From: Semisulcospira habei
Taxonomy: Eukaryota; Mollusca; Gastropoda; Semisulcospiridae
Assembly (NCBI GenBank): GCA_036245525.1
Contig: BTPG01000005.1
Span: 118,215,299 to 118,279,298 of the forward strand
Reading direction: 5' to 3'
Length of the DNA stretch: 64,000 bases
Shown here: in pieces, positions 20,601 through 28,900 of the stretch
How the letters are laid out: every line of letters starts with the position of its first letter
How positions within the stretch are numbered: position 1 is the first letter of the stretch
Notes under the pieces: model-generated
Seen by the model: the letters and a program-made list of their open reading frames with translations, nothing else
Told to the model about the DNA's origin: nothing
Database searches by the model: none
Translations under genes and position numbers: made by a program

Positions 20601-23600
20601 CTCTGCACCGGTACAGGAATGGTGGAGCTTGACTCAGGATTCCGGAGTACTTGCTCTGGCGATACTGCTGCTGTCACCCCTCGAACGTCTGCGACCAACG
20701 CGCAGAACGTTGAATCAGCCTGCTGTAGCCCAACGTCAAAGCACTTGCCAAACAGGACTGGTTAGCGAAGGCATTCCAGCTCCTGACAAAGGCCACTGCG
20801 CAGACGATGGTACAGCTCCTGACGATGCGTCACCGTTGATGATCATGGAAGATGAAGAAATCGAAGAAGTCGAAGAACTCGAAGAGATCCGAGAAGTGCA
20901 CTGAAAAAGGCGCACTGTCAGTCAAAGTGCCAATACACAGTTAATTCTGGAATAACACGCATTTCCTGCATTTATTCACAAACCATGTGAGTTGTGTCTC
21001 TCATCTCACCCTGTAGAGGTTATCTTCCTGCTGGTACCCTAATACCCGCCTTGGCCATATTAAATAATATAAAATCATGATAAAAATGATTTCTATGTAC
21101 ATTTAATATTCACCATGTCTACATTATTTTATTATACTAACATTAATCTAACACAACTGCTTTTGTATAATAAAATCCCCACCGCTCAAAAAAACAACAT
21201 TATCAAAATATTCACACGTACATACAAATATATGAAATAATCACCAATAACCACTCCACATGACAATCTTATTAAATTACATCTAGGACCTAATACAAAT
21301 ATATATATTTGGAAAAAAATATCCACTTTAATTAATTTTATTAATAGAACCAAAAAGAACCCGCACTTGGCCCTTTAAATATACGCACTCGGCGACAACC
21401 GAATATAAATACATAAATCCGAAACTCACTGCATTACAACCCAACCTAACAACATGGTTAAAAACTTGATTAAAACATCACTGAAAAAATAGATGAACAC
21501 ACTCTTCCAAACTTATGTACACATTTACACACCCGAGAGTACAGCAGCTCACTGAGTAAATAGCATGAATATTTACCTTTCACTCGTGAGTCCTCCGGCA
21601 GGACGAGACAAACAAGACGAACACGAACCGGAGGAGTCTTCTGTCGAGCAGCAGCCGTCGTCACTTGGTCTCTCGGACACCCAAAACCAGGAACACAGGC
21701 AGTGGTATTGCAGGGAGGGTAACGCAACCCTCACACAGCTTGTCAAGGGCTCCAAACAAGGCCGCACCCTGACCCAGACCCTCACTGCGCTAGCTAACTC
21801 GACTGACTGACCGTACTATCCTTTTGCTACCTCGCAGTTTAACTTTACTTCTGAACACTGTTCGGTTAAAGCTACTTGACGAAAGCATGCAACCGCTGTA
21901 ATCGCTCACCGTTAAGCTAGCTGCACGGGCTTTACGCTTACAGTACATTTATCAACTTTTCTAACCTAAGTCTATTTACAGAGGTCGGCGACCTCGATTT
22001 ATTACAAAAAAACGACTTGTGAAAAATAAAAAAAACCATGTCACATCCGTTACGTGACATCCGGCTACTCGACGGTTGGGGTTTTCTTCATGTAGCACGT
22101 CTGCTGGTGGTGCAGAGATTGGGACAGCACTCATCGGACACGGCGCGTCGGAGGTCAGCACATTGTACGTGCGGAATCCCCTTGTGGCAGGGTCCGCGGC
22201 AGCGCAAAGAGTGTTACTACACCCGGCTGTCTTCCAACTATTCTATGCGTGTGAGGAGACTCCCATGATAGGCCGGTCCTCCTGTAGTGGAACAGGAAGC
22301 CGCTTCCTCTGTCGCCTCCAGACCGGATCCACAAGCCTGGGCCGTGGATGGGCTCCTTCGAGAAACGGACTCCTTGCGTAGCCAGCCATCATTGCATGTT
22401 GAACACCCCGGTTTCTCTGTTCACCGAAGATAGGCCATTTGGGGGCAGTTAATCCCTGGTTGGATGACCGCATGGGAACAACAGGTATGGTTGACGTCAT
22501 CTTAACCCTTATCTTGAATTCACCAGTGGGTGAAGTACGTTCGAATAAAAATAGTTAATGGGTAGCGCCAGAGTGGCTTGGCGCCGTTAGGCTTCAAGCT
22601 AATCCGGCCTAGCCTTCAAGTAAAGCCTTTGGGCTGTATGCTTATTTTTCCTATAGTATAACCTGCGGATGGCAGGGTACAAATTGAAGCTGTTAGTCTC
22701 AGGTTGCTATGGGTTAATATGCGGCAGCGCGTTCCCTCCCCCAGGGCGGGTACCACTTGGTGATTAGGACCTTGATGACCGTTTTCGGCTGGATCACAGT
22801 CCTTTGGAGACGTGCTGCAGACCCCCCTAGCTCCGCGTCCGAGACGATCGCAACCCTGGCAGCAACTGTTTGTACAGACACAGAGCAGCTGGTGCTGCAC
22901 GCTGGGAGATGGACAGGCAGCACTCGCACCAAGAGGTTCTCGGGTGCAGCAGTGGATGCGATTGCAGCGACTCAGGGAGTCTCTGACAGTACGGACATGA
23001 CTGAGAGTGGAGAGTACTACAGGCCTGATGTGCAGCGGAGCAACTCTCCCCACAGACCGGACTACCCCCTTTTGGCAGAGTTTGTCTACGGGTTCCCAAG
23101 CAGAATCGGACCCCTCAGCATCATTCAAAATTACCGGGTGGCAGACACTTATCGACAACTAGCACGGCCCGGCTCAGACCTCTCGGATCGGATGGCGCAC
23201 TGTCATTGGCAAGACGGCCGGCTTCCGCTGGCAATGCTTGGAGATCTAACAGGAAGACCTGCTGACTGTTCGCCCTCGCTTCGGCTTCATAGTTACTGAG
23301 TTAGCAAGATTAGGCCTTCTCGGGGCGTCCCTCCGGTCTCCAGATCAGGGCTGATGACAAGGTGCAGCACTCCACCGGCTTGACTTGGGCTAAGAACTGC
23401 CTTCCAATGTCCGCACCGCAAGTTCAACCGTCTGTCTGTTCAGGGATACAGACCAGTCCCGGGAGTTCCGCCTACACGACGCGGTCAGGGCGCTTTAAAG
23501 TGGCAGGCGCAGGACTACACCACTAAGACTAAGACACACGCCTATTCCTGCCCTTGGCTCTGGGCAGATGAAACACCTCAGCGCAAACGGTCCCTAGCTT

Positions 23601-25230
23601 CGCTGGGTCTTTCGTTCGGTATTCAAGAGCTCTCCCCAGAAGGGGCCCAGGCATTGCGCACCCGAGCACACAAGTCAAGCAGGGGCTACTAACAGCGCCT
23701 TGCCCGCTTTGGCACAGGGCGGAATATTGTGGCGGCCGTAGGTGGGCGGGCCGAGTCTACCTTCACCCGCAGAGACCTGTCAGACCTATCTGGCCAGCGT
23801 GTCTACCTGGCACTAGTGGGGGTCATCTCGGCAGCACAGCACTCCCTCCCGGTGCCACAGGTGCCATGGGTAACGCCTAGCTAAAATTGTCGAGAGTGGC
23901 GCATAGGGATGGGCCTCGATAGTGAACGAGCAGAGCGCTCAGGCAGGGGACATGCACCAGATTGCGGCACCCTCCTCCTATTCGCCATTCTTCCTAGTAG
24001 TAATGCTGTCGGTAATGATTTTGAGAAAAAAAAAATTTTTTCTCTAAAATGTATTTTTTCAAAAAATACTTACCGACGGCATTACTCAGAGGTCCGTCCC
24101 TCCCGCCTTCCCCGCTTGCCGCAGTCAAGCTAAGACTTGGAGACTGGCGGGAAACGATGAGCGTGCCACCGGATAGGGAGGCAGGGGAGGCCACTCGAAT
24201 GACACCCATTGTGGTTGCCTCCGCTGTCGTCAGGTACACGAGTTTTATTTGCTAAAATTGTTAAGCTAAGCGAAGCATTCCTAGTAGTAATGCCATCGGT
24301 AAGTATTTTTCAAAAAAATACATTTTAGAGAAAAATTCATTTTTTTGTGGATGCTGCAGAGGCTGTACCATTTGAAGGAAGCCCACAGCATCTTTGTGAC
24401 GGGAGTGGAGTTTTTGCCTGCGTCTGAGGCCACGAGAGCCATTGTAGGGAACCAGGACTTCAGTTTGCTGAGCGTTTCCGCCGACGACACTGTTCATCTC
24501 CACCAGATGCCTGAGAGAGGTTCACAGTTACACCCATTAACCCATTTAGCCTGGACGCACTAGAGCAGGCGATGGGTCGACCATGATATCATGATAGTGC
24601 CAGATTAGCTTGGCACCTGATGGTGCCAAACTAATCTGGTATTACCCTTGAATTATATGGTCAATCCATCTCCTGCAACTGGTACATAGCCGTTAGGTGA
24701 CACCTTTAAATGTTGGGACATGGGGCCTTGGGGCTAAATGGGTAAACTTATTAAACACTTCGCCTTACAGAGATTGGATGGCAGCAAAGAAGATGGGGTC
24801 CCCAGGCACTCTGTTATTTCCGAAGTCGCTGTATAGAGCAGTGTGTAATCATCCACTCTTACATTTTCTCGTTTGTGTCTTCTATTTTTTTAAGCGTCCT
24901 CTCGGCCAGAGTCATGACTATTGTCTCCTGCCATTACTCTGCCGTTTGATGTTAACCCTTCGGCTGTCAGTAGAGTTTTTCGGAATCACCTCGACAGAAA
25001 GCGCTAGCGACAGCCAAAGGGTTAATAACAGATAGGAACGTTGCAGAATCTGTTTTCGGGTTGTCATGATGGCTGTACAGTACGGTGGATTCTGCAAGAC
25101 GTCTTTTTTTTTTCTGACACTCGTGTCTCTGATTTGCTTCTCAGGTTCCATCGGAGCGATATGGGTGATCCTGGGCTGCTTCGTCATCATCTTCCTCATT
25201 TTCTGGCTGATGGCCGAGCTGGGCGTTTGA
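14479..25230 (+). CDS. PREB: PREB/SEC12 homologue, C-terminal coding part (last four exons; 5' part outside the recognised region)
   Basis: Exons are 14479-14652, 15565-15637, 24360-24519 and 25145-25230. All introns are GT-AG and all exon phases agree. Encoded pieces read like PREB: HILLWDTETMKVRRSANAGT, then SVSDDGVYLGVGTISGSVSV and YISFSLQ, then RLYHLKEAHSIFVTGVEFLP and SVSADDTVHLHQMPE, then a C-terminal membrane anchor (AIWVILGCFVIIFLIFW) and a short lumenal tail ending AELGV. PREB (yeast Sec12) is an ER membrane WD40 protein that loads GTP on SAR1 to start COPII coats; the vertebrate protein is also known as a prolactin promoter binder. The N-terminal WD repeats must lie upstream, probably before position 1. 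DIRS-C fills most of the 8.7 kb intron between exons b and c. Confidence 0.9.
15079..15512. repeat. HP1b hairpin MITE interrupted by an HP1a hairpin MITE (nested TTAA insertions)
   Basis: HP1a occupies 15088-15310, starting TTAACCCTTATCATTCGG and ending ATATGGGTTAA. HP1b begins TTAACCCATTTAA at 15079, resumes at 15307 as TTAACCCCACAGCAGC and ends near CTAAATGGGTGAA at 15512. Each has a stem of about 35 bp: AGAATAGCTTGG/CCAAGCTATTCT in HP1a and AGATTAGCTTGG/CCAAGCTAATCT in HP1b. TTAA is present on both sides of HP1a. Lies in the intron between PREB exons a and b. Confidence 0.85.
15565..15637 (+). other. PREB: PREB exon b
   Basis: Acceptor GATTTCAG, donor GTGAGT at 15638. It encodes DDGVYLGVGTISGSVSVYIS and FSLQ, the inner strands of a WD40 blade, and ends in phase 0. 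Confidence 0.92.
15926..16145. repeat. HP1a hairpin MITE, reversed, ends decayed
   Basis: The stem at 16021-16098 pairs AGTTCAAGGGTGGTGCCAG with CTGGCACCACCCTTGAACT. The inner stem is TTGGTGCC/GGCACCAA, a paired variant of the usual GGCGCC. Outer ends resemble the HP1a consensus (GCCCATTGCATCCTGAG) but have lost the TTAA. Located in the intron just before DIRS-C. Confidence 0.75.
16268..16480. repeat. Left inverted terminal repeat of DIRS-C
   Basis: Inverse match to the right ITR at 24125-24300: GGAATGCTTCG, TTTACCTGACGACAG, GAGGCAACCACAA, CCTCCCTATCCGGTGG, CCGTTTCCCGCCAGTCT. Confidence 0.85.
17160..17740. repeat. Tandem repeats in the gag-proximal part of DIRS-C
   Basis: Three diverged copies, near 17170, 17470 and 17625, of a unit containing AAGAGCTCCACCCCGCCTCG, TAGAGGCCCCGGATATGCA, GGATTCGTCCCCT and GGCATATGGAGCTC. 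Spacings are about 300 and 155 bp, so part of the array was lost or expanded. Confidence 0.75.
17741..18490. other. DIRS-C internal region, possible decayed gag or RT, no domain recognised
   Basis: One open frame crosses 17376-18122 but its residues look like translated repeats and show no known motif. By position this should be gag-to-RT. Nothing like a YADD motif is present. Confidence 0.4.
18490..18940 (+). pseudogene. DIRS-C RNase H remnant with four tandem copies of one segment
   Basis: A unit of about 110-120 bp repeats four times from 18500. Each copy contains a version of GCTCTCTCCGAGTGGGAGCA, CGTCTCA-GGTCAGGAT, GGACGAGGGATCAAGC and CATCAACAGG-TTGGAGATGAA. Across its copies it encodes RLEMKAVWLALS and ALSEWEQRL, and only the last copy continues into LVLYDNSTVVAYIQNH. 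In DIRS-A the single equivalent reads NSNWLELEAVRRAL...LVLSDNSTVVSYIQKH. So the RNase H segment between the ELEA and DNST motifs was amplified in tandem. Confidence 0.75.
18941..20270. other. DIRS-C internal region, GC-rich, no gene recognised
   Basis: Follows the RNase H remnant. Some frames hold short element-like strings, but none could be assigned. Composition matches the DIRS body, so it is probably decayed RT/RNase H to recombinase linker. Confidence 0.4.
20271..22010. other. AT-rich segment inside DIRS-C, probable separate insertion of unknown type
   Basis: Base composition changes sharply from GC-rich DIRS sequence to AT-rich sequence at about 20275 and back near 22020. A small ORF at 20629-20904 encodes a 91-aa protein ending in an acidic run (EDEEIEEVEELEEIREVH). 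I recognise neither it nor the ends of the segment, and no terminal repeats were found. Confidence 0.4.
22384..22490 (+). pseudogene. Degraded 5S rRNA-derived sequence in DIRS-C
   Basis: CATGTTGAACACCCCGGTTT, TCACCGAAGATA, CAGTTAATCCCTGGTTGGAT and GACCGCATGGGAACAACAGG follow the order of 5S rRNA (compare 7062-7180). It is more diverged, with a rearranged middle. It lies just before the recombinase pseudogene. Confidence 0.6.
22502..22717. repeat. HP1a hairpin MITE inside DIRS-C
   Basis: TTAACCCTTATCTTGAATTC at the start and TGCTATGGGTTAA at the end, TTAA on both sides. The stem is decayed (GAGTGGCTTGGCGCC against GGCTTCAAGCTAATCCGG). It must have inserted after DIRS-C. Confidence 0.75.
22757..23895 (+). 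pseudogene. DIRS-C tyrosine recombinase pseudogene
   Basis: RFSGAAVDAIAATQG, LLAEFVYGFPSRIGPLSII, YRVADTYRQLARPG correspond to GFSGAAVAAITAARRS, LAEFFLWLF...LAPIII and IANTYWHLGRPD of DIRS-A. The C-terminal part (LSPEGAQALRTRAHKS, STFTRRDLSDLSGQ, ISAAQHSLPVPQ) is in other frames near 23630-23880. The tyrosine region reads RRDLSDL rather than ARFYL, so the likely nucleophile is lost. Many frameshifts. Confidence 0.75.
23991..24089. repeat. Internal complementary region of DIRS-C
   Basis: Left half is the inverse of 16268-16316 (CCTAGTAGTAATGC, GTCGGTAATGATTTTGAGA); right half is the inverse of 24283-24345. Both halves agree with their own terminus better than with those of DIRS-A or DIRS-B. 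Confidence 0.88.
24092..24345. repeat. Right inverted terminal repeat of DIRS-C
   Basis: Inverse of the left ITR. It ends in AAAAATTCATTTTTTT, which together with TGGATGCTGCAG forms the 3' end of the PREB intron. Confidence 0.85.
24360..24519 (+). other. PREB: PREB exon c
   Basis: Acceptor ATGCTGCAG, donor G|GTTCAC at 24520. It encodes RLYHLKEAHSIFVTGVEFLP, an insertion-like loop, and FSLLSVSADDTVHLHQMPE. Phase 0 in, one base out. The T-rich tract before the acceptor belongs to DIRS-C. Confidence 0.9.
24537..24745. repeat. HP1b hairpin MITE 17 bp downstream of the PREB exon c donor
   Basis: Starts TTAACCCATTTAGCC, ends GGGCTAAATGGGTAA. The stem pairs CCAGATTAGCTTGGCACC with GGTGCCAAACTAATCTGG. 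The inner stem TTGGCACC/GGTGCCAA is a third paired variant of the GGCGCC site. Confidence 0.82.
24952..25025. repeat. HP6 small TTAA palindromic MITE
   Basis: TTAACCCTTCGGCTGTCAG at the left, CAGCCAAAGGGTTAA at the right, TTAA on both sides, 74 bp. It is a decayed relative of the perfect palindromes at 55859 and 56894. Lies in the last PREB intron. Confidence 0.75.
25145..25230 (+). other. PREB: PREB terminal coding exon (membrane anchor)
   Basis: Acceptor TTGCTTCTCAG. The first codon completes G|GT. It encodes SIGAIWVILGCFVIIFLIF and WLMAELGV then TGA. One hydrophobic segment of about 20 residues serves as the C-terminal ER anchor typical of PREB/Sec12. The 3' UTR follows; a clear polyadenylation signal near the stop was not found (AATAAA occurs at 29396 but may be unrelated). 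Confidence 0.9.
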
Positions 25231-25938
25231 CACCACCACCCACAGTAACCTGTTTGCCTTCATAATCCGGGGTTCTCATTGTATGTTCGGCTACTTAGCA
25301 TTAGGTAGAAGTTGCTGGAGATGGGTGGACCGTGACAGGTCTTTGATAGTGCCTGATTAGCTTGGCACCTGGACAGGCGCCAAGCTAATCAGGCACTACC
25401 AAAGACCTGTCATTGTTGATACATCCCCCATGTATGTGCGCTTGATATGAAGGAGCTCTTGGTAACAGAAATTTCATTGGCGCTTGATATGAAGGAGCTC
25501 TTGGTAACAGAAATTTCATTGTGATCACATTAAGTGTATGTTTGTTGTTCCAGTTAACTTATTTCTAACTCGTTGCCCATAGAGCGATTTCTAACTCGTT
25601 GCCCATAGAGCGATTGTTATGAAGAAAAATCAAACTTTGCCACCTAGGATTTATTTTTCATTTTATGGTAACGGTGTTCCATATTCATATATATATATAT
25701 TGTATTGTGGGGTTGATTTATGCATACATAATTATTTGGTATGTACACGTTGTAGATCAGTTAGTTACTTTAGTTGGCTTTTCTAGGTATAGTATGTACT
25801 GAATATTTTCATGAAGTAAAAATAACCTTTCATGCATGCCTCAACTTATTATCGATACCATGTATCTTTTAATTTTGGAGAGGACAGCACACACATATTG
25901 GTATTTTGTGCTTGGGACCTCATCTGCCTAGATGGATA
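25231..25938. other. PREB 3' UTR and downstream DNA with one hairpin and two short tandem duplications
   Basis: An HP1b-derived hairpin at 25336-25413 pairs CTGATTAGCTTGGC with GCCAAGCTAATCAG. CGCTTGATATGAAGGAGCTC is duplicated (25439, 25480), and TTTCTAACTCGTTGCCCATA is duplicated (25560, 25587). No other gene is seen. Confidence 0.55.
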
Positions 25939-26401
25939 TTAATCCTTATCATTCAGAATACACTAGTGTGTGAAATAAGTTTGACTAAAATAGTTCAACA
26001 CAGTCTGAGAAAGCCAGCTTCCAGTATCACTAGGCAGGCATTGTCATGGAACCCCCAGGGAAAGAGGAAAAGAGGTAGGCCGAGAAACTCCTGGCGTCGA
26101 GACCTTCAAGCAGACATCAAGAGACTGGGAACCACCTGGAGTAGAATCGAAGGAGAAGCACAGGACAGGAGTTGCTGGAGGTCTCTCGTCGACGGCCTAT
26201 ACCCGGGTAGGGGTGACAGGCGTAAGTAAGTAAAATAGTTCAAGGGTCAGAATAGCTTGGTGCCTCTAGGCACCAAGCTATTCTGGCACTACCCTTGAAC
26301 TATAGCCATTGGTCTATATCCTAATCTGTAGTACTATTATGTAGCTCGCATATGGCAGTGTACAAATTTGAAGCTTTTAGCCTCAGTATGATATGGGTTA
26401 A
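25939..26401. repeat. HP1a hairpin MITE split by a LINE fragment
   Basis: Starts TTAATCCTTATCATTC, ends GATATGGGTTAA. The LINE fragment (25999-26230) interrupts the left base of the stem. The hairpin after it reads CAGAATAGCTTGGTGCC/GGCACCAAGCTATTCTG. Confidence 0.85.
25999..26230 (+). mobile_element. Short 5'-truncated LINE copy (KRKRGRPR family) with 13-bp TSD
   Basis: Encodes the C-terminal tail of the LINE found at 47516-48638: ITRQALSWNPQGKRKRGRPR, WRRDLQADIKRL, RSLVDGLYPGRGDRRK. It ends in a TAAG repeat. TAAAATAGTTCAA flanks it at 25986-25998 and 26231-26243. The insertion lies inside an HP1a MITE, so it is the younger of the two. Confidence 0.9.
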
Positions 26402-26633
26402 TGAGGCTGGCAAGTGCCTCAATGAGCAAACCACCCCTTCACTGTCGGTGGACGCAAATTGTGTTTCTGAAATCGTCCTTTGAATGCCAAAGATCCCCAG
26501 CTGTTCCAGGAACATGGAAACAAACTGGTTTTAGCAAGACCCGTAGCTCCTGAGGAGTCCCTGCAGTTGCTCATGAAAATCTGGCTCTTGCTCGTGGATT
26601 GTGTTCCCTTTTTCTCAGCAGTGAAGGGGTTAA
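26398..26633. repeat. HP2 MITE, decayed, sharing TTAA with both neighbours
   Basis: Between TTAATGAGGCTGGC and GTGAAGGGGTTAA. It resembles the HP2 copy at 37828 (TCTTTCTGAAATC, AAGGAACATGGA-like). The hairpin (GCAAGACCCGTAGCTCCTGA against its inverse near 26570) is strongly decayed. Confidence 0.65.
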
Positions 26634-26843
26634 CTCATTCAGCCCGACGCACGTATTTCCCAAATTTTGGAGGCATCATCTAACGACTATGCACCTGCTG
26701 CAGGAGATGGATTGACCATGATAATTCAAGGGCAGTGCCAGATTAGCTTGGCGCCTGTCAGCGCCAAGCTAAACTGGCACTGCCCTTGAATTATCATGGT
26801 CGACCCATCTCCTGCTGTAGTGCGTCAGGGCTGAATGGGTTAA
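26630..26843. repeat. HP1b hairpin MITE
   Basis: TTAACTCATTCAGCCCGACG at the start, GGCTGAATGGGTTAA at the end. The stem pairs TGATAATTCAAGGGCAGTGC with GCACTGCCCTTGAATTATCA. The change to GGCAGTGCC/GGCACTGCC is on both arms compared with other copies (GGTAGTGCC/GGCACTACC). Confidence 0.88.
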
Positions 26844-27592
26844 AAGAAACATTTGCTGGATCTGGGTGCATGCTGTATGTATAGACGGTTGAGTTTTCTG
26901 TTAAAAAAATTAGTAAATTTCATTAAAAAAAAACCCCAGTTATATGGATTCTTACAATTGCATACTTTATTATAATGTTTGCGGCATTCCATTTCTGATA
27001 TTTTCCCATTTGTGACAATATTAGCCTTGAAATATTCTTTATTGCATGTACAGTGTTAAACGCCTAACAGAAATTTATTAGCATTACTATTAGACAGAAA
27101 TTTTATGTTTGAATTATGAATTTGTGGCATAATAATTAATGCTTGTGTTCATAATTACAGTCAGCCTGGTGTATAACAAGGTTGGTCATAACAAGATTTG
27201 GTTATAACGTGTCGTAGGTCCTGACTACACTTCTTCCATGCGAATTGCTTCTGACATGTTGTTGGCATCCTTCTGTCTCGAAAGACAATGGAGTATATGC
27301 CCTTGCTGGGTCAGTCCGCTTTTAACATTTGCAGTGCCTGCTGTGACTAATCAGTCCAGTGCGAGAGCGGCAGTGTCTGTTGCATTGCTACAGGTGAAGC
27401 CTGTGACTGTTGCTGTGGGCACTGGCTCTTCTTTCTTTCGTCAGCGCTGCCTCTTCTCCTCCCACTGGTTTTCTCTCCTTCCCTTGCTCCGCTTTATGCT
27501 GGTCTTCACTGCGAGCAGCCAGCTGGCACGATCTGATTTAGCAACAGAGAAATTTGGGTTCCCTGGCAGTTTGCTATATCTGGAGTTTATTG
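26844..27592. other. Intergenic DNA, AT-rich, nothing recognised
   Basis: The ORF at 27238-27687 has no domain and continues into a TTAA palindrome, so it is not taken as a gene. No repeat family was recognised. Confidence 0.5.
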
Positions 27593-27688
27593 TATTGAAC
27601 CCCTTGTCTGTCGATAGCGCTTTTGTTCACGGTGATTTCGACAGGAATTACCGTGACCAAAAGCGCTACCAACAGGCAAAGGGTTAAA
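27593..27688. repeat. HP6 TTAA palindromic MITE, diverged
   Basis: GAACCCCTTGTCTGTCGATA at the left against CAACAGGCAAAGGGTTAA at the right, with inner arms AGCGCTTTTG/CAAAAGCGCT and TCACGGTGA-type centre. The left TTAA has mutated. Confidence 0.6.
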
Positions 27689-27871
27689 GAAAAATGTTTT
27701 TCTGTATTTGATTATTGGTGGCACATTGTAATACTAGCTGGCCTCTGTGACTTGGAATGCTAGCACACAAATTCTGTTAGGAAGTTCATTTCCTTGTGTC
27801 TAGGAATGATCTCTCTGAAACCATTGCAGATCCATTACTAGATAACCTCGTCTGCCTGGGCTACATGGATA

Positions 27872-28090
27872 TTAACCCTTTAAATCCTGACACACTAGTG
27901 TTTAAAATTAACATGACTGTGATAGTTCAATGGTGGTGCCAGAATAGCTTGGCGCCTGAGGCGCCAAGCCTTCCTGGCTCCACTCTTGGTTGATCTAAAT
28001 GGTTGATCTATCTCATAATCTGTAATGTAGCCTTCATAGGACAATAAGCTTATTAAGAAAGAAAATCAGCCTCAGAATGTAATGGGTTAG
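27872..28090. repeat. HP1a hairpin MITE
   Basis: Starts TTAACCCTTTAAATCCTG, ends CAGAATGTAATGGGTTAG. The stem GTGCCAGAATAGCTTGGCGCC is followed by a partly decayed right arm (GGCGCCAAGCCTTCCTGGC). Confidence 0.82.
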
Positions 28091-28233
28091 TGAGTCTGGC
28101 AGGTGGCACGATGAGCAACACCCAAATGCAAGAGGCATAGGTCCTCATTAGCCCCTAAACCTGCAGGGGCTCATGAGGATCTATGCCTCTAGCACGTTAA
28201 GTGCTGCACATGTTCTGGCAGTGATGGAGTTAA
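28087..28233. repeat. HP2 hairpin MITE abutting HP1a
   Basis: The hairpin at 28123-28195 pairs AGAGGCATAGGTCCTCATTA with TGAGGATCTATGCCTCT. It ends GATGGAGTTAA. Its left TTAR is shared with the preceding HP1a. Confidence 0.72.
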
Positions 28234-28683
28234 GCAAGCTGTCGGACAATATGCAATGGTACGTAGTTGACATTTACATGCATCAAAAGACTATTTTTAT
28301 GTTGGTATTGTGAGTTAATTATGTCTGTTTTGAAACCATCAATTTGCTTCTCAAAGTTGTTGTGAAATTTGCTATTTCTGAGATGACTGATAAATATGGT
28401 GCTACACAATTTGCTGGCAAATTCTGGCGCATGTGAGCTTTTTCCTAGGGGCACTGGCAGTTCTATATAAAATTGTGTTGCCTTCAAGGTCAAGGCCATG
28501 ACAGCTGTATTCGATTTTGTCTACCAATATGATATCTCCAAAATTCCTCGACTGACTTGCTTCAGATGTGATGTTTCCCATATTAAAAAGTTAAGCTGTT
28601 TTGTGCCAGCCATTTACAAACATGTACTGGTAAAGGGTTGTGATTCCAGATCTGTATGTATTCAGGCATTATTGTATGCACTG

Positions 28684-28900
28684 TTAACCCTCTTCATCTT
28701 GATACACTTCTGCCTGAAATTAATTTGACTGTGATAGGTCAAGGGTGGTGGCAGAATAGCATGGCGCCTGAGGCTATTCTGACACCACCCTTGAACTAAA
28801 ATGCTTGATCCTAATCTAATCTAATCCTAATCTGTAGTGTAGCCTTCACAAGACAGTGAGCAAATTTTAAAAAGTCAGCGTCAGGATTGTCGTGGACTAA
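28684..28900. repeat. HP1a hairpin MITE
   Basis: TTAACCCTCTTCATCTTG at the start. The stem is TCAAGGGTGGTGGCAGAATA against GCTATTCTGACACCACCCTT, with the loop-proximal part of the right arm lost. The right end (GTGGACTAATG) is decayed. Confidence 0.75.

Larger units (their letters stand above)
16266..24345 (+). mobile_element. DIRS-C: DIRS-type retrotransposon inside a PREB intron
   Basis: Left ITR 16268-16480, ICR 23991-24089 and right ITR 24092-24345 give the full DIRS architecture. Inside are two sets of tandem repeats, an RNase H remnant, an AT-rich insertion, a 5S-derived fragment, an HP1a MITE and a recombinase pseudogene. It lies between PREB exons b and c in the same orientation as the gene. 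Its right end is only 14 nt from the acceptor of exon c. No autonomous function remains. Confidence 0.87.

Noticed and set aside
27238..27687. 149-codon ORF as a gene
   Set aside because: No domain, and its last third lies in a TTAA palindromic MITE.
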